From assembly GCA_937911745.1 (NCBI GenBank), contig CALDPX010000008.1, forward strand, positions 3,248 through 67,247: 64,000 nucleotides of DNA, given 5' to 3'. Each line of letters starts with the position of its first letter. The stretch's first letter is position 1. This document shows positions 35,231 to 44,363 of this stretch, piece by piece. The position numbers and the translations under genes are program-made. The stretch is from an uncultured Alistipes sp. Its GTDB lineage: Bacteria; Bacteroidota; Bacteroidia; Bacteroidales; Rikenellaceae. The notes beneath the pieces are model-generated. The model was not told where the DNA came from and did no database searches. It saw nothing but the letters and a program-made list of their open reading frames with translations.

Positions 35231-36910
35231 TTAATATCCCTCAGGGTTCTTCAACTCGGGATTGGCAAGAATCTGCGACGAAGGAATTGCAAAGAGTTTC
35301 TTGTAATCCTCGAATGCCTTACCATCCTTATCACCACCCTTGAAGGGCCACAAATAGTCGGCAGAGGTGAAGCAGTTGTAGCGGATAAGGTCGGTACGAC
35401 GGTGACCCTCCCAGAACAACTCACGAGCACGCTCCTCGCGGAAGAGCTTCATAGCCTCGTCGCTCCAAGTAGCAGGAACGGTGATTGCGGGCATACCGGT
35501 ACGCTCTGCCAACTCGTTCATCTTAGCCTGTGCGGTACCGCCCTGACCCAAACGCGAGCAAGCCTCGGCATAGATGAGGTAAATCTCGCCCAAACGAATC
35601 AGAGGATAGTCGATGTTGGTCGACTTGTCGGGAGTACCAGTACGTGCATGGAACTCTTCGCCAGATTCGTCATGAGGGATGTTGTTGAACTTCCAGCAAC
35701 CATAACCCTCATAGAAGGTATTCAAAAGTTGATCGAAATCACCTTTCTCGCGACGTGCGGTAACAAATACGTTTGCACCACGTTTGTCAGCGATGGTATA
35801 TGTGCCATTCTCACCCCAAGTTACATCGGTAGGATTGAAGTGTGTGTTCACAAAGTATTCGTGAATATGAAGACCATTCCAACCACCACCTGCTCCATTA
35901 CGCGAAGCTACAGGAACGTTATCGGCATTCATCTCGAAACGCTCCTCGGAACCGAGAGCCGCACAAGTAAGGAAGGTACCACCGCCCCACGACTGAGCCT
36001 TGTCCTGGTCGTAACTTGCGTAGAACAAAAACTCGTTGAAGGCGTCGGAATTCTCACCATTGTCGCCACGGAACAAGTGCTCATAGTCGGAGCAAAGAGC
36101 GTAATTCAAACCGAAAATCTGCTCGCAGACAGCCTTACACTCAGCCCAAGCAGCAGTGCCGGTGTAGACCTCGGCATTGAGGTATACGCGAGCCAAAAGA
36201 CCAAGAACCGAACCCTTGTCGGCACGAGGACGATTGCTCTGTGCCTCGGGCATAGCCGAGCCATCGGCAGCAAGTGCCTTCAACTCGTCAACGATAAACT
36301 GGTAAACCTCTGCGCGGGGTTTCTGTTTGGGAGCCTCAGCACCAAAAGGAGAATCCTCGGTGGTGAAAGGAACATCACCAAAGATGTCCATTGCCATCCA
36401 GTAGAAGTATGCACGAAGGAAGCGAGCCTCAGCACGGAAGCCCTCAATCTCGGCAGCAAGCTCTTCGTCTACACCACGGGCAGCAAGTTTGTCGGATGTA
36501 GTCTGACGAAGATACTCGTTAACGAAGGTAATGCCCTGCAAAGTACGAACAAAAACGGCATAAACCATATCGTTCTCACTATCGTCCCAAGCATTGTTAT
36601 TGATTGCGTTACACCAAGCATCACCCCAAGCAACTTTCACCTCGTCGGTAGAAGCCTCCTGGCAAGACCAGAACGAACGAATAAGTTCCGATGCGCCACC
36701 GTCACTCACCAACAAGTCGGTGGTGTCGTTGGTGACAAAGTTAAAGTAAAGACGCGCAAGGCCCTGAACATAGGCTTCTTTCTCGTTGCCATAGACGGTC
36801 TCCGAGGTTACATCCCACTCATTCAAGGGTAAAGTCTCGAGGTCATCAACACACGAGGTCAAAGTCAAAAGCGCACCTGCAATTACAAAAAGAATATGTT
36901 TTGTTTTCAT
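35231..36910 (-). CDS. susD: SusD-like starch-binding lipoprotein
   Basis: 559 residues: lipobox (LTLTSCVDDL), SusD fold with FRAEARFLRAYFYWMAMDIFGDVP, a repeat region DYPLIRLGEIYLIYAEACSRLG, and the C-terminal FREERARELFWEGHRRTDLIRY. Partner lid of the SusC encoded 20 bp upstream. Neighbouring alpha-glucan enzymes make starch or malto-oligosaccharide the likely ligand. Confidence 0.95.
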   Translation of the reverse strand: MKTKHILFVIAGALLTLTSCVDDLETLPLNEWDVTSETVYGNEKEAYVQGLARLYFNFVTNDTTDLLVSDGGASELIRSFWSCQEASTDEVKVAWGDAWCNAINNNAWDDSENDMVYAVFVRTLQGITFVNEYLRQTTSDKLAARGVDEELAAEIEGFRAEARFLRAYFYWMAMDIFGDVPFTTEDSPFGAEAPKQKPRAEVYQFIVDELKALAADGSAMPEAQSNRPRADKGSVLGLLARVYLNAEVYTGTAAWAECKAVCEQIFGLNYALCSDYEHLFRGDNGENSDAFNEFLFYASYDQDKAQSWGGGTFLTCAALGSEERFEMNADNVPVASRNGAGGGWNGLHIHEYFVNTHFNPTDVTWGENGTYTIADKRGANVFVTARREKGDFDQLLNTFYEGYGCWKFNNIPHDESGEEFHARTGTPDKSTNIDYPLIRLGEIYLIYAEACSRLGQGGTAQAKMNELAERTGMPAITVPATWSDEAMKLFREERARELFWEGHRRTDLIRYNCFTSADYLWPFKGGDKDGKAFEDYKKLFAIPSSQILANPELKNPEGY

Positions 36911-36930
36911 CTTTATGCGTTTTAAGTTGA

Positions 36931-39900
36931 TTAGAAATTAAGGCTAAGACGCAGCGAGAAGATGCGAGGACGGGGCCAAATGGTACCATCAATACCTGCT
37001 ACACCGCTCACCTCTGGATCTACACCGCTATACTTGGTAAGAACAAATACATTCTGAACACCAGCAGCCAGACGCATTTGGATGTCGGAGTTACCCAACT
37101 TGTCGAAGGTGTAACCAACATTGATGTCGTCCAAACGGAAGAACGATGCGTCCTCAATATAGAGGTCCGAACGGTCTTGTTTCTCACTTGTAGGACTGGT
37201 CCAACCTGTGCGAAGAACTGTGGTAGCAAAGTTCGACAAACCGCCACGGGTATCAATCGTGGAGGCTGCGTGGCAAGCATAGAAACTATTGAATACATAG
37301 TTGCCTACCGAGCCGTGACCATTGAAACCGAAGTCCCAATTCTTGTAGGTGTATTTGAGGTTCACACCAAAGAAGAAGTCGGGAGCGGGGCTCTTACCGG
37401 TATTGTAGCGGTCACCCTCATCAATCTTACCATTGCCATTGAGGTCATAGAAACCCTCTTGAACAGGTTTACCATCAGTATAACCCTGCTTATAAGCGTA
37501 GAAAGTATAGGGAGCCGAGCCAACAGTGTGCATCTGGAGGTCGTTACCACCGGTACCCGTACCAGGCGAGTTCATAAAGATTGCATAGTCGGGGTCGTCG
37601 GTTTTGTTGAGTTTGGTGAAGTAGGTATCCTGGAATGTACCATTGAAGCCGATGCGCAGGCTCTGGGTAGCGGTACGGATGGGGTTGAAGTCCAGCGAGA
37701 ACTCAACACCCTCGTTACGCATAGAACCAACGTTGGTCAAAAGGTTGGTACCGAAGTTGGAACCCATAGGTACGGTAACCCAGTTAAGAAGGTCGTTGGT
37801 ATCGCGACGATATACATCAACACTACCCTCTACAAGACCATCCAAGAAACCAAAGTCTACACCAATGTTATAAGTAGTGGTACTCTCCCAGCGGATATTG
37901 GGATCGTATGCCGAAGGTGAAAGCATATGCGAGTAGATGGGGTTGCCATCCTTGTCATAGCCCATATTTACCATGTGTGAGAGGTCGTTCTCGGAGAGGG
38001 TATAGCGAGCAAGATACTTGTAGTTACCAATCTCCTGCTGACCGGTAGTACCATAACCCAAACGCACTTTCATAGTCGAAACGAGGTCCTGAGTCTGCAT
38101 AAACTCCTCATTGAGAACATTCCAAGCAAATGCTGCCGAGGGGAAGTAACCCCAACGGTTGCCCTTAGCAAACTTCGAGGAACCATCGGCACGAAGTGTA
38201 ACGGTGAGCAAGTAACGCGAAGCATACGAGTAGTTCAAACGACCGTAGAACGATACAAGGTAACTCTCCTCTCGACCCCATACGCCGGTACTCTTCTCAT
38301 ACTGCTCGTTAGTCTCGTTATAGTAGGTTACGCTGCGGTCTGCGCTGTAAAAATGCTGCCACGAGTAACCAACCATAGCGTCGATATTGTGGTCGCCAAT
38401 ACTCTCGTTGTAGTTGGTATAGAAGTCAAGCACTTTGTTCTGACGCAGCCAAACCTTCTTGGTATGTTTACCCCAGCCTACTGCTTCCGAGTCTCTATAT
38501 GCCTGAACAGAGCCTTTCTTAACGCCATCAAACTCCTGAGTCTTCGACCAGTCGCCGCCGAGGTTCAGATTGAAGCGAAGAGCCTCAAAGCCGTGAACTT
38601 TATAGTCAATGGCAACATTACCCAAGCCACGATAAGTGCTTGAATACTTATCAACGTCGTAGAGCAACGAAAGGGGGTTGACACCTGCAAGAGTATTGGG
38701 AGCAAAAGTCTCGCCACGACCGTCACCAACATTGTAGAAACCATTGGTAGTGGTGTAGTCGATAGTGCCATCCTCGTTGTACCAGTAAGGCTCAATGGTG
38801 GGGTTGAAGAATGCCGCAGCACCTACTGCACCACCATCTGCATAGGTCTGGTGGGTGTAAACACCCTTAGCATTAACCGATACGGTAAGGTGCTCATCCA
38901 AGTACTTGGGTGAAAGGTTTACGTCGATGGTTGCGCGGTCGAAGTCCGAGGTCTGCAAAGTACCCTGCTGGTTGGTGTAACCTATCGATGCGCGATAGGG
39001 CAGTTCGTCGTAAACATTGTTGTTTTTGTCGTTGCCATAGATGCTCACACTGTGGTCGTGCGAAAGAGCGGGGCGGAAAATCAGGCTCTGCCAATCGGTA
39101 TTTGCAGTGCCCATATACTTCTCAGCATCTTTACGAGCATTCGAGCCCTCATCGAAAGTGGTATTGATGTGCTCGCGGAACTGCTCGGGGCTCATAACCT
39201 GCATAGTGTTGGAGTTAACCGACACACTATACGAACCGTTGTACGAAATGGTAGGTTTGTTACCCGAACCCTTCTTGGTGGTGATGATGATGACACCGTT
39301 CGAAGCACGCGAACCATAAATAGCGGCAGCCGAAGCATCTTTCAAAACAGTGAACGACTCAATATCGTTGGGGTTAACCAGCGACAAGGGGTTGGCCATA
39401 CCCGAGCCTGCGTCACTTGCAACAGGCACACCGTCAATAACAATCAGAGGATCGTTAGAAGCGTTCAACGACGCAGCACCACGAATACGGATAGTGGAAC
39501 CCGAGTTAGGACCACCATCGCCAGGGATGATCTGTAAGCCGGGAACTTTACCCTGCATCATATCCTGAGTGGATACCACAGCACCGCGGTTCATGTCCTC
39601 AGCCTTGATTGCCACAACCGAACCTGTAAGGTCATCTTTCTTTGCGACACCGTAACCGATCATCACAATCTCCTCAATCTGCTGTGCACTCTCTTCGAGG
39701 GTGAAGTTGATGGTCGAGCGACCTGCGACGGGTTCATAAATGTCGGTGTAGCCAACATAACTAACCCACAAGGTGGCGTTTTTGTCCACATTGATGGTGT
39801 AGGAGCCATCGTAACTTGTAATAGTACCCAAGTTAGTCTTAGCATCCACAACCGTAGCACCAATGATGGGCTCGCCTTTGGCATCTTTCACAACACCCGA

Positions 39901-39996
39901 TACGGATATCGTCTGTGCGAAGGTGGTAACACTGAATGCAAACAGCGCAACTACCAACGAAAATGCCTTTCTAAAACTTAGTAACTGTTTTACCAT
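36931..39996 (-). CDS. susC: SusC-like TonB-dependent transporter (starch locus)
   Basis: 1021 residues from the ATG at 39996; the frame extends to 40068 but that part lies over the leader palindrome and lacks a signal. Signal peptide (FSLVVALFAFSVTTFAQ), carboxypeptidase-regulatory-like domain (ISVSGVVKDAKGEPIIGATV), TonB-box region (IEEIVMIGYGVAKKDDLTGS), plug (VLKDASAAAIYGSRASNGVI) and barrel. Imports malto-oligosaccharides with SusD. The 169-bp gap before it contains its own promoter, a leader palindrome and a direct-repeat operator. Confidence 0.95.
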   Translation of the reverse strand: MVKQLLSFRKAFSLVVALFAFSVTTFAQTISVSGVVKDAKGEPIIGATVVDAKTNLGTITSYDGSYTINVDKNATLWVSYVGYTDIYEPVAGRSTINFTLEESAQQIEEIVMIGYGVAKKDDLTGSVVAIKAEDMNRGAVVSTQDMMQGKVPGLQIIPGDGGPNSGSTIRIRGAASLNASNDPLIVIDGVPVASDAGSGMANPLSLVNPNDIESFTVLKDASAAAIYGSRASNGVIIITTKKGSGNKPTISYNGSYSVSVNSNTMQVMSPEQFREHINTTFDEGSNARKDAEKYMGTANTDWQSLIFRPALSHDHSVSIYGNDKNNNVYDELPYRASIGYTNQQGTLQTSDFDRATIDVNLSPKYLDEHLTVSVNAKGVYTHQTYADGGAVGAAAFFNPTIEPYWYNEDGTIDYTTTNGFYNVGDGRGETFAPNTLAGVNPLSLLYDVDKYSSTYRGLGNVAIDYKVHGFEALRFNLNLGGDWSKTQEFDGVKKGSVQAYRDSEAVGWGKHTKKVWLRQNKVLDFYTNYNESIGDHNIDAMVGYSWQHFYSADRSVTYYNETNEQYEKSTGVWGREESYLVSFYGRLNYSYASRYLLTVTLRADGSSKFAKGNRWGYFPSAAFAWNVLNEEFMQTQDLVSTMKVRLGYGTTGQQEIGNYKYLARYTLSENDLSHMVNMGYDKDGNPIYSHMLSPSAYDPNIRWESTTTYNIGVDFGFLDGLVEGSVDVYRRDTNDLLNWVTVPMGSNFGTNLLTNVGSMRNEGVEFSLDFNPIRTATQSLRIGFNGTFQDTYFTKLNKTDDPDYAIFMNSPGTGTGGNDLQMHTVGSAPYTFYAYKQGYTDGKPVQEGFYDLNGNGKIDEGDRYNTGKSPAPDFFFGVNLKYTYKNWDFGFNGHGSVGNYVFNSFYACHAASTIDTRGGLSNFATTVLRTGWTSPTSEKQDRSDLYIEDASFFRLDDINVGYTFDKLGNSDIQMRLAAGVQNVFVLTKYSGVDPEVSGVAGIDGTIWPRPRIFSLRLSLNF

Positions 39997-40041
39997 AAGC
40001 GATTGTTTAGTTGATTTATTAAGTAGTTTATGTCTCTTTGG

Positions 40042-40061
40042 TTTTGCCAAGTTTGGCAAAA
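40042..40061 (-). promoter_or_regulatory. Perfect palindrome in the susC leader
   Basis: TTTTGCCAAACTTGGCAAAA on the minus strand, a perfect 10+10 inverted repeat about 10-30 nt after the predicted transcription start. Operator or 5' mRNA hairpin. Confidence 0.55.
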
Positions 40062-40076
40062 ATAACATTTTAATTG

Positions 40077-40084
40077 TAAATATA
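40077..40084 (-). promoter_or_regulatory. -7 box of starch-locus susC
   Basis: Reverse strand TATATTTA, one base from TAnnTTTG; about 80 bp ahead of the ATG at 39996. A weak match would fit an activator-dependent promoter. Confidence 0.4.
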
Positions 40085-40107
40085 GGTATTGACGCTCTAT
40101 TTGGTTG

Positions 40108-40140
40108 GTTTTGGGGGACAAACCACCCGTTTTGGGGGAC
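40108..40140. promoter_or_regulatory. 12-bp direct repeats 21 bp apart, candidate LytTR site
   Basis: GTTTTGGGGGAC occurs at 40108-40119 and again, identical, at 40129-40140. A two-turn period is typical of LytTR-domain dimers. It lies just upstream of the susC -7 box (about -31 to -63). Confidence 0.5.
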
Positions 40141-40165
40141 GGGTGGAGTCTCCTTTCAACCTTTT

Positions 40166-42469
40166 TTACCTACCAGAATAAGCTATCATATCCTTAATCA
40201 TTTGGTTAAGTTCCTTCTCTTGGAGAAGTTCCTCAACCGTCACGTGCATCCTATAACGCCAATAGTGGTTGGGGATTGCGGGGATATTGATACGCTCGCT
40301 ATCCACATCCTCTTTGCGCACCCTCTCGTCCATCGACAACCAATCCTGCAATGGGAGAATTGTGAGTGCCGCGGGCGACAAAAGGTGGTTATTTACAATC
40401 GTGCGGCAAATCTCGCCATTAGCCTCAGCGGGAGCCTCGCCCTGTTTCCAGAGAATGTCGTTGTAGAACGCCTGAGTAGTTGCCCTATCCTCGCGCCACC
40501 AGCCGCGGATGGTGCTTGTGTCGTGCGAGCCTGTGGTGCAGACCGAAGCGTAGGGGTAGCGGTTGGTATAGCCGAACTTGTTTTTGGGGTCCTTAGGCAT
40601 ACGCTGTACCTCCAACGAGAGAATGCCGAGGTTCTGCATAACAGGACCTACGCAGTCGGGAACCATACCGAGGTCCTCGCCGCAGCACATCATCTCGGTA
40701 GCATCCACAAGTGCGGGGAGTTTCTCCATTGCGAGTGCGCCCCAGAAATCGTTGTGACGGCGATAGAAGAAGTCGTTGTAGAGTTCGTTGAACCTATCTT
40801 TCTCCCACTGTGAGAGCCACTGGTAACTCTTGGTGTGCTGTGCCGAAATACGGGGGTGGAAATGTCCGGGTTTGCGGGGGTCCTCAATAAAGAGCACCTC
40901 GCCCGTAAGACCAAACAGAGCATTTTTAACCCTGTCGTTCTTGTCGCCCAAAGCCTCTGCAATCTGACGCTGGGTGCGGTACTCGGGTTTCAGCTCAAAG
41001 TAGCCATTATCCTTAGGATTGAGATAGGGGGTCCAATCCTCGCCGCCAAAGTATTCGCCGAGGTAGTCCCAGTGGATTTGGGGCTCCACATACCTCTCGC
41101 GATTCATTGGCATACCCCTCTGAGCCAACTCTTCGTAGCTGAAAGGCATTGCGGGATTGAAATATCCGAGCAAGCCTACAATCGACTCCATAGGAATCTC
41201 CCAAATGCGGAAGAAGCCAAGAATATGGTCGATGCGGTACAGGTCGAAGTAGTCTGCCATCTTCTCGAAGCGGCGTTTCCACCAAGCATAGCCATCCTGA
41301 GCCATTACCTCCCAATTGTAGGTGGGGAAGCCCCAGTTCTGACCGTCTGCCGAGAAGTCATCGGGTGGAGCACCCGCCTGACAGTTCATATTGAAGAGCC
41401 TTGCATCGCTCCAAGCCTCCACCGAGTCGCGCGAGATGCCGATTGGAATATCGCCTTTGAGCACTACACCCAACGAGCGGCAATACTCCACGCTCTCTTT
41501 GAGCTGACGGTCGAGTTGGTACTGCAACCAATAGTAGAGAGCCACCTTCGAGTACTCTTTCGAGGCGGGATCGATGAGTTTCTCAACGAGTTTTTTGGAG
41601 TAGTTAGCCTCCTTGCCCCACTCGTGGAAGTTAGCCGTACCCTTCTTATCTCTCAGGTAGCAGAAGGCAGCGTAGTTGTCGAGCCAATCTTTGTTTGCCT
41701 CATAGAATTTCGCAAAAGCCTTAGTCGCCAACGTGCGTTTGCCACTCTTGGCAAAAGCCTTGCGGATGAACTCGAATTTCATCTTCACAACGGCGTCATA
41801 GTCGCACAATTCCAGCGCATTGAGTCTATCCATCTCCTCGCCCTCGGCTCCGAGTTCGCGGATTGAGAGGTAGAGGGGGTTGAGTGCAAAAATGGAGATT
41901 GCGCTATAAGGATACGAGTCTTTCCAAGTGAAGGTTTGGGTGGTGTCGTTGATGGGGAGAATCTGGATAATCTTCTGACCCGTAGCGGCAGCCCACTCGC
42001 CCATCTTCTTCAAATCCACAAAGTCGCCAATACCCTGGCTCTGCTCGGTGCGGAGCGAGAAAACGGGAATTGCCACACCTGCGCCCTTCCAGTCGAAGTT
42101 GCCGCGGAAAGTGGCGTCAATCTGTTCGCTCTCCATCTCGCCACAAACATAGTAGCGGCGGTTGTAACCATCCTCCCACCATGTCTGACCATTCTCCTTG
42201 ATGATGAACTTGTACTCAAACTCGTCGCCCAATTTTGCGAGGTCGAGATTGAGAGTCCAATAGGGGTACGAGGAGAGCGACAGGGGTACTGCCTTCTCTA
42301 CATTCCAAGCACCGAGAGCCTCGTTGCTACCGATGATATAAAGCCTCTGCGAGGGGCGTGCTGCGGGAGCATATACCCTGAACGAAAGACGGTGCTTTGC
42401 CCTGCACTGCGCCTCCTTCTCGCGGGGGAAGAAGGTCGCAAAGGGCGAAGTTTCATAGATATTTTTCAT
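40166..42469 (-). CDS. malQ: 4-alpha-glucanotransferase with N-terminal CBM20-like module
   Basis: 767 residues, no signal peptide, so cytoplasmic. The N-terminal module (LSFRVYAPAARPSQRLYIIG, EALGAWNVEKAVPL, FEYKFIIKENGQTWWEDGYN) is CBM20-like. The GH77 barrel follows (GIGDFVDLKKMGEWAAATGQ, LKGDIPIGISRDSVEAWSDA, FDLYRIDHILGFFRIWEIP, MMCCGEDLGMVPD, TGSHDTSTIRGWW), with catalytic Asp in YRIDH, Glu in CGEDLG and Asp in SHD. It transfers glucan units between malto-oligosaccharides after import. The Bacteroidetes enzyme often has two such modules; one is clear here. 30 bp after the SusA-like gene. Confidence 0.93.
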   Translation of the reverse strand: MKNIYETSPFATFFPREKEAQCRAKHRLSFRVYAPAARPSQRLYIIGSNEALGAWNVEKAVPLSLSSYPYWTLNLDLAKLGDEFEYKFIIKENGQTWWEDGYNRRYYVCGEMESEQIDATFRGNFDWKGAGVAIPVFSLRTEQSQGIGDFVDLKKMGEWAAATGQKIIQILPINDTTQTFTWKDSYPYSAISIFALNPLYLSIRELGAEGEEMDRLNALELCDYDAVVKMKFEFIRKAFAKSGKRTLATKAFAKFYEANKDWLDNYAAFCYLRDKKGTANFHEWGKEANYSKKLVEKLIDPASKEYSKVALYYWLQYQLDRQLKESVEYCRSLGVVLKGDIPIGISRDSVEAWSDARLFNMNCQAGAPPDDFSADGQNWGFPTYNWEVMAQDGYAWWKRRFEKMADYFDLYRIDHILGFFRIWEIPMESIVGLLGYFNPAMPFSYEELAQRGMPMNRERYVEPQIHWDYLGEYFGGEDWTPYLNPKDNGYFELKPEYRTQRQIAEALGDKNDRVKNALFGLTGEVLFIEDPRKPGHFHPRISAQHTKSYQWLSQWEKDRFNELYNDFFYRRHNDFWGALAMEKLPALVDATEMMCCGEDLGMVPDCVGPVMQNLGILSLEVQRMPKDPKNKFGYTNRYPYASVCTTGSHDTSTIRGWWREDRATTQAFYNDILWKQGEAPAEANGEICRTIVNNHLLSPAALTILPLQDWLSMDERVRKEDVDSERINIPAIPNHYWRYRMHVTVEELLQEKELNQMIKDMIAYSGR

Positions 42470-42498
42470 CTGTCTTTTTTTATGTTATTATCTTGTTG

Positions 42499-44337
42499 TT
42501 ACTTAACAAATTCGATTACATCGCAGCCATAGCCCTCGATAACCTCGGAGCCACCTGCTACCACCTCTGCGCCGCTGAGAATGCTGCAACCCTTTGCTCC
42601 CTCGGGGATAACCTCCTCGTAGTCGCTCCAAGTGAGTTTGCGACCCTCGGGCGAGAAGTTTGTGATGGTCAGCACCACCTTCTCTTCGTTGTGACGAGCA
42701 AAGACGTAGAGGTTGTCGGTGCGATAGAACTGTGTGAGTTTGCCGCTGTGCAAAACGGGCTCCGAGGTGCGATAGCGGAGCAACGTACGGGTATGCTCAA
42801 AGGCTGCCTGCTCATCGGCGCTCCTACCCTCGGCAGTAAACTTATTGTTCTGGTCGCCCTTCCAGCCGCCCTCGAACTCCTTACGAGCGCCTCCGTGACC
42901 CTGCGAAAGGTCGCTCGAACGCATCATAATCTCCGTACCATAGAGCAACTGAGGCACACCACGAGTGGTGGCGATGATTGCCATACCTATTTTATATTTG
43001 CGCAAATCGCCCTCTACGGTGTCGGCAAAGCGTTCAATGTCGTGGTTGTCGAGGAAGGTAAGGAGTGTGTTAGGATTGCCATAGAGGAAGTCCTGCATGA
43101 TAGAGGTATAGACACCGTGACCGCCCCACATCCAGCCATCGGGCTGCTTGGACAGACCTTGTGCAATTTTCTCTTGCAGGGGGAAGTCCATAACCGAAGG
43201 CAGACCGCTCGAATAGCCATCGCGGTTGTTGCTGTCGCCCTCCCAATAGGCGCAGATGGCGGGAACAGAGTTCCAGCACTCGCCCACAATGTTGAGGTTG
43301 GGATATTCGTTCAGAATTGAGCGAGTCCAGCGAGCCATAGCCCATTTGTTGTTGTAGGGGAAGGTATCTACCCTAAGACCATCCAAGTCTGCCCACTCAA
43401 TCCACCAGCAGTAGAGTTGGGTGTAGTAGTTGAGCACCAGAGGATTTTCCAAGTTCGTATCGGGCATTGAGTAGTCAAACCAGCCCTCCTCCATCATCTT
43501 CTGGTCGCGCGAGGAGCGGTTTATGGGGTCAGCCTGCATCATCCAGCCGTGGTTGGTAATGAGGGGTTTGTCGCCATTGTGCACCCAATCGCTCGAAGGG
43601 AAGTCGCCTGCCCACCAATGAGCCGTACCGCAGTGGTTGGTTACAACATCAAAAATCATCTTGATACCCCTCTTGTGAGCCTCTGCAACCAACTCTTTGT
43701 AGAGTTCGTTGGAGCCATAGCGGGGGTCGATACGGTAGTAGTCCGAGGTGGAGTAGCCGTGGTAGGAGGCAAAGCCCTCGTTGTCGAGTGTGAGGGGGGT
43801 GTTCCAGATTGCCGTAACGCCCAAGTCGGCAAGGTAGTCGAGGTGGTCTATGATACCCTGAATGTCGCCACCGTGACGACCGAAGGGCTCCTTGCGGTTG
43901 CAGCCCTCGGCGCACTCGGCAACAGTGTCGTTAGACTCATCGCCATTGGCAAACCTATCGGGCATAATCAGATACACCACATCCTTTGCACTAAAACTCT
44001 CCCTCTCTGCCGAACCCTCGCGGCGGGTGTCGATATGGTACGAGAAGGTGTGAGTTTTGCGACCTTTGGTGAGTGTGATGTTCCAATCGCCAGCCTTCCT
44101 TACGTCCAAATCGAGGAAGAGATAGTTTGGATTATCGGTACGAATTGTGCCTTTCAGATACAGACCTTCTTCCTCTACCGACACTTCCGAGGAGGCGATA
44201 TCTTCGCCGTGCAACATCAGTTGCAAGGGTGTCTTCATATCGGTCCACCACGAAAGAGGCTCCACTCGGTCCACCTTTTGCGCACTCAGCGAGAGGGCGC
44301 AAAGGGTGGTCATAAGTGTTATAAAAAGTCGTTTCAT
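42499..44337 (-). CDS. susA: SusA-like neopullulanase / alpha-amylase (GH13)
   Basis: 612 residues. Sec signal without lipobox (TLCALSLSAQ), so periplasmic. N-terminal cyclomaltodextrinase-type Ig domain (about 25-125), then the GH13 barrel: VYLIMPDRFANGDESND, MIFDVVTNHCG, LDGLRVDTFPYNNKW (nucleophile Asp near 320), IVGECWNS (acid/base Glu near 350), FLDNHDIERF (Asp near 432). C-terminal beta domain. It would cut imported malto-oligosaccharides and pullulan in the periplasm. 27 bp after the large GH13 lipoprotein. Confidence 0.93.
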   Translation of the reverse strand: MKRLFITLMTTLCALSLSAQKVDRVEPLSWWTDMKTPLQLMLHGEDIASSEVSVEEEGLYLKGTIRTDNPNYLFLDLDVRKAGDWNITLTKGRKTHTFSYHIDTRREGSAERESFSAKDVVYLIMPDRFANGDESNDTVAECAEGCNRKEPFGRHGGDIQGIIDHLDYLADLGVTAIWNTPLTLDNEGFASYHGYSTSDYYRIDPRYGSNELYKELVAEAHKRGIKMIFDVVTNHCGTAHWWAGDFPSSDWVHNGDKPLITNHGWMMQADPINRSSRDQKMMEEGWFDYSMPDTNLENPLVLNYYTQLYCWWIEWADLDGLRVDTFPYNNKWAMARWTRSILNEYPNLNIVGECWNSVPAICAYWEGDSNNRDGYSSGLPSVMDFPLQEKIAQGLSKQPDGWMWGGHGVYTSIMQDFLYGNPNTLLTFLDNHDIERFADTVEGDLRKYKIGMAIIATTRGVPQLLYGTEIMMRSSDLSQGHGGARKEFEGGWKGDQNNKFTAEGRSADEQAAFEHTRTLLRYRTSEPVLHSGKLTQFYRTDNLYVFARHNEEKVVLTITNFSPEGRKLTWSDYEEVIPEGAKGCSILSGAEVVAGGSEVIEGYGCDVIEFVK

Positions 44338-44363
44338 TGTTATACTTTCCGGTTAAGTTTCTA

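Noticed and set aside
39997..40068. N-terminal extension of starch-locus SusC
   Set aside because: It covers the leader palindrome and lacks a signal peptide, while the ATG at 39996 starts a good one.
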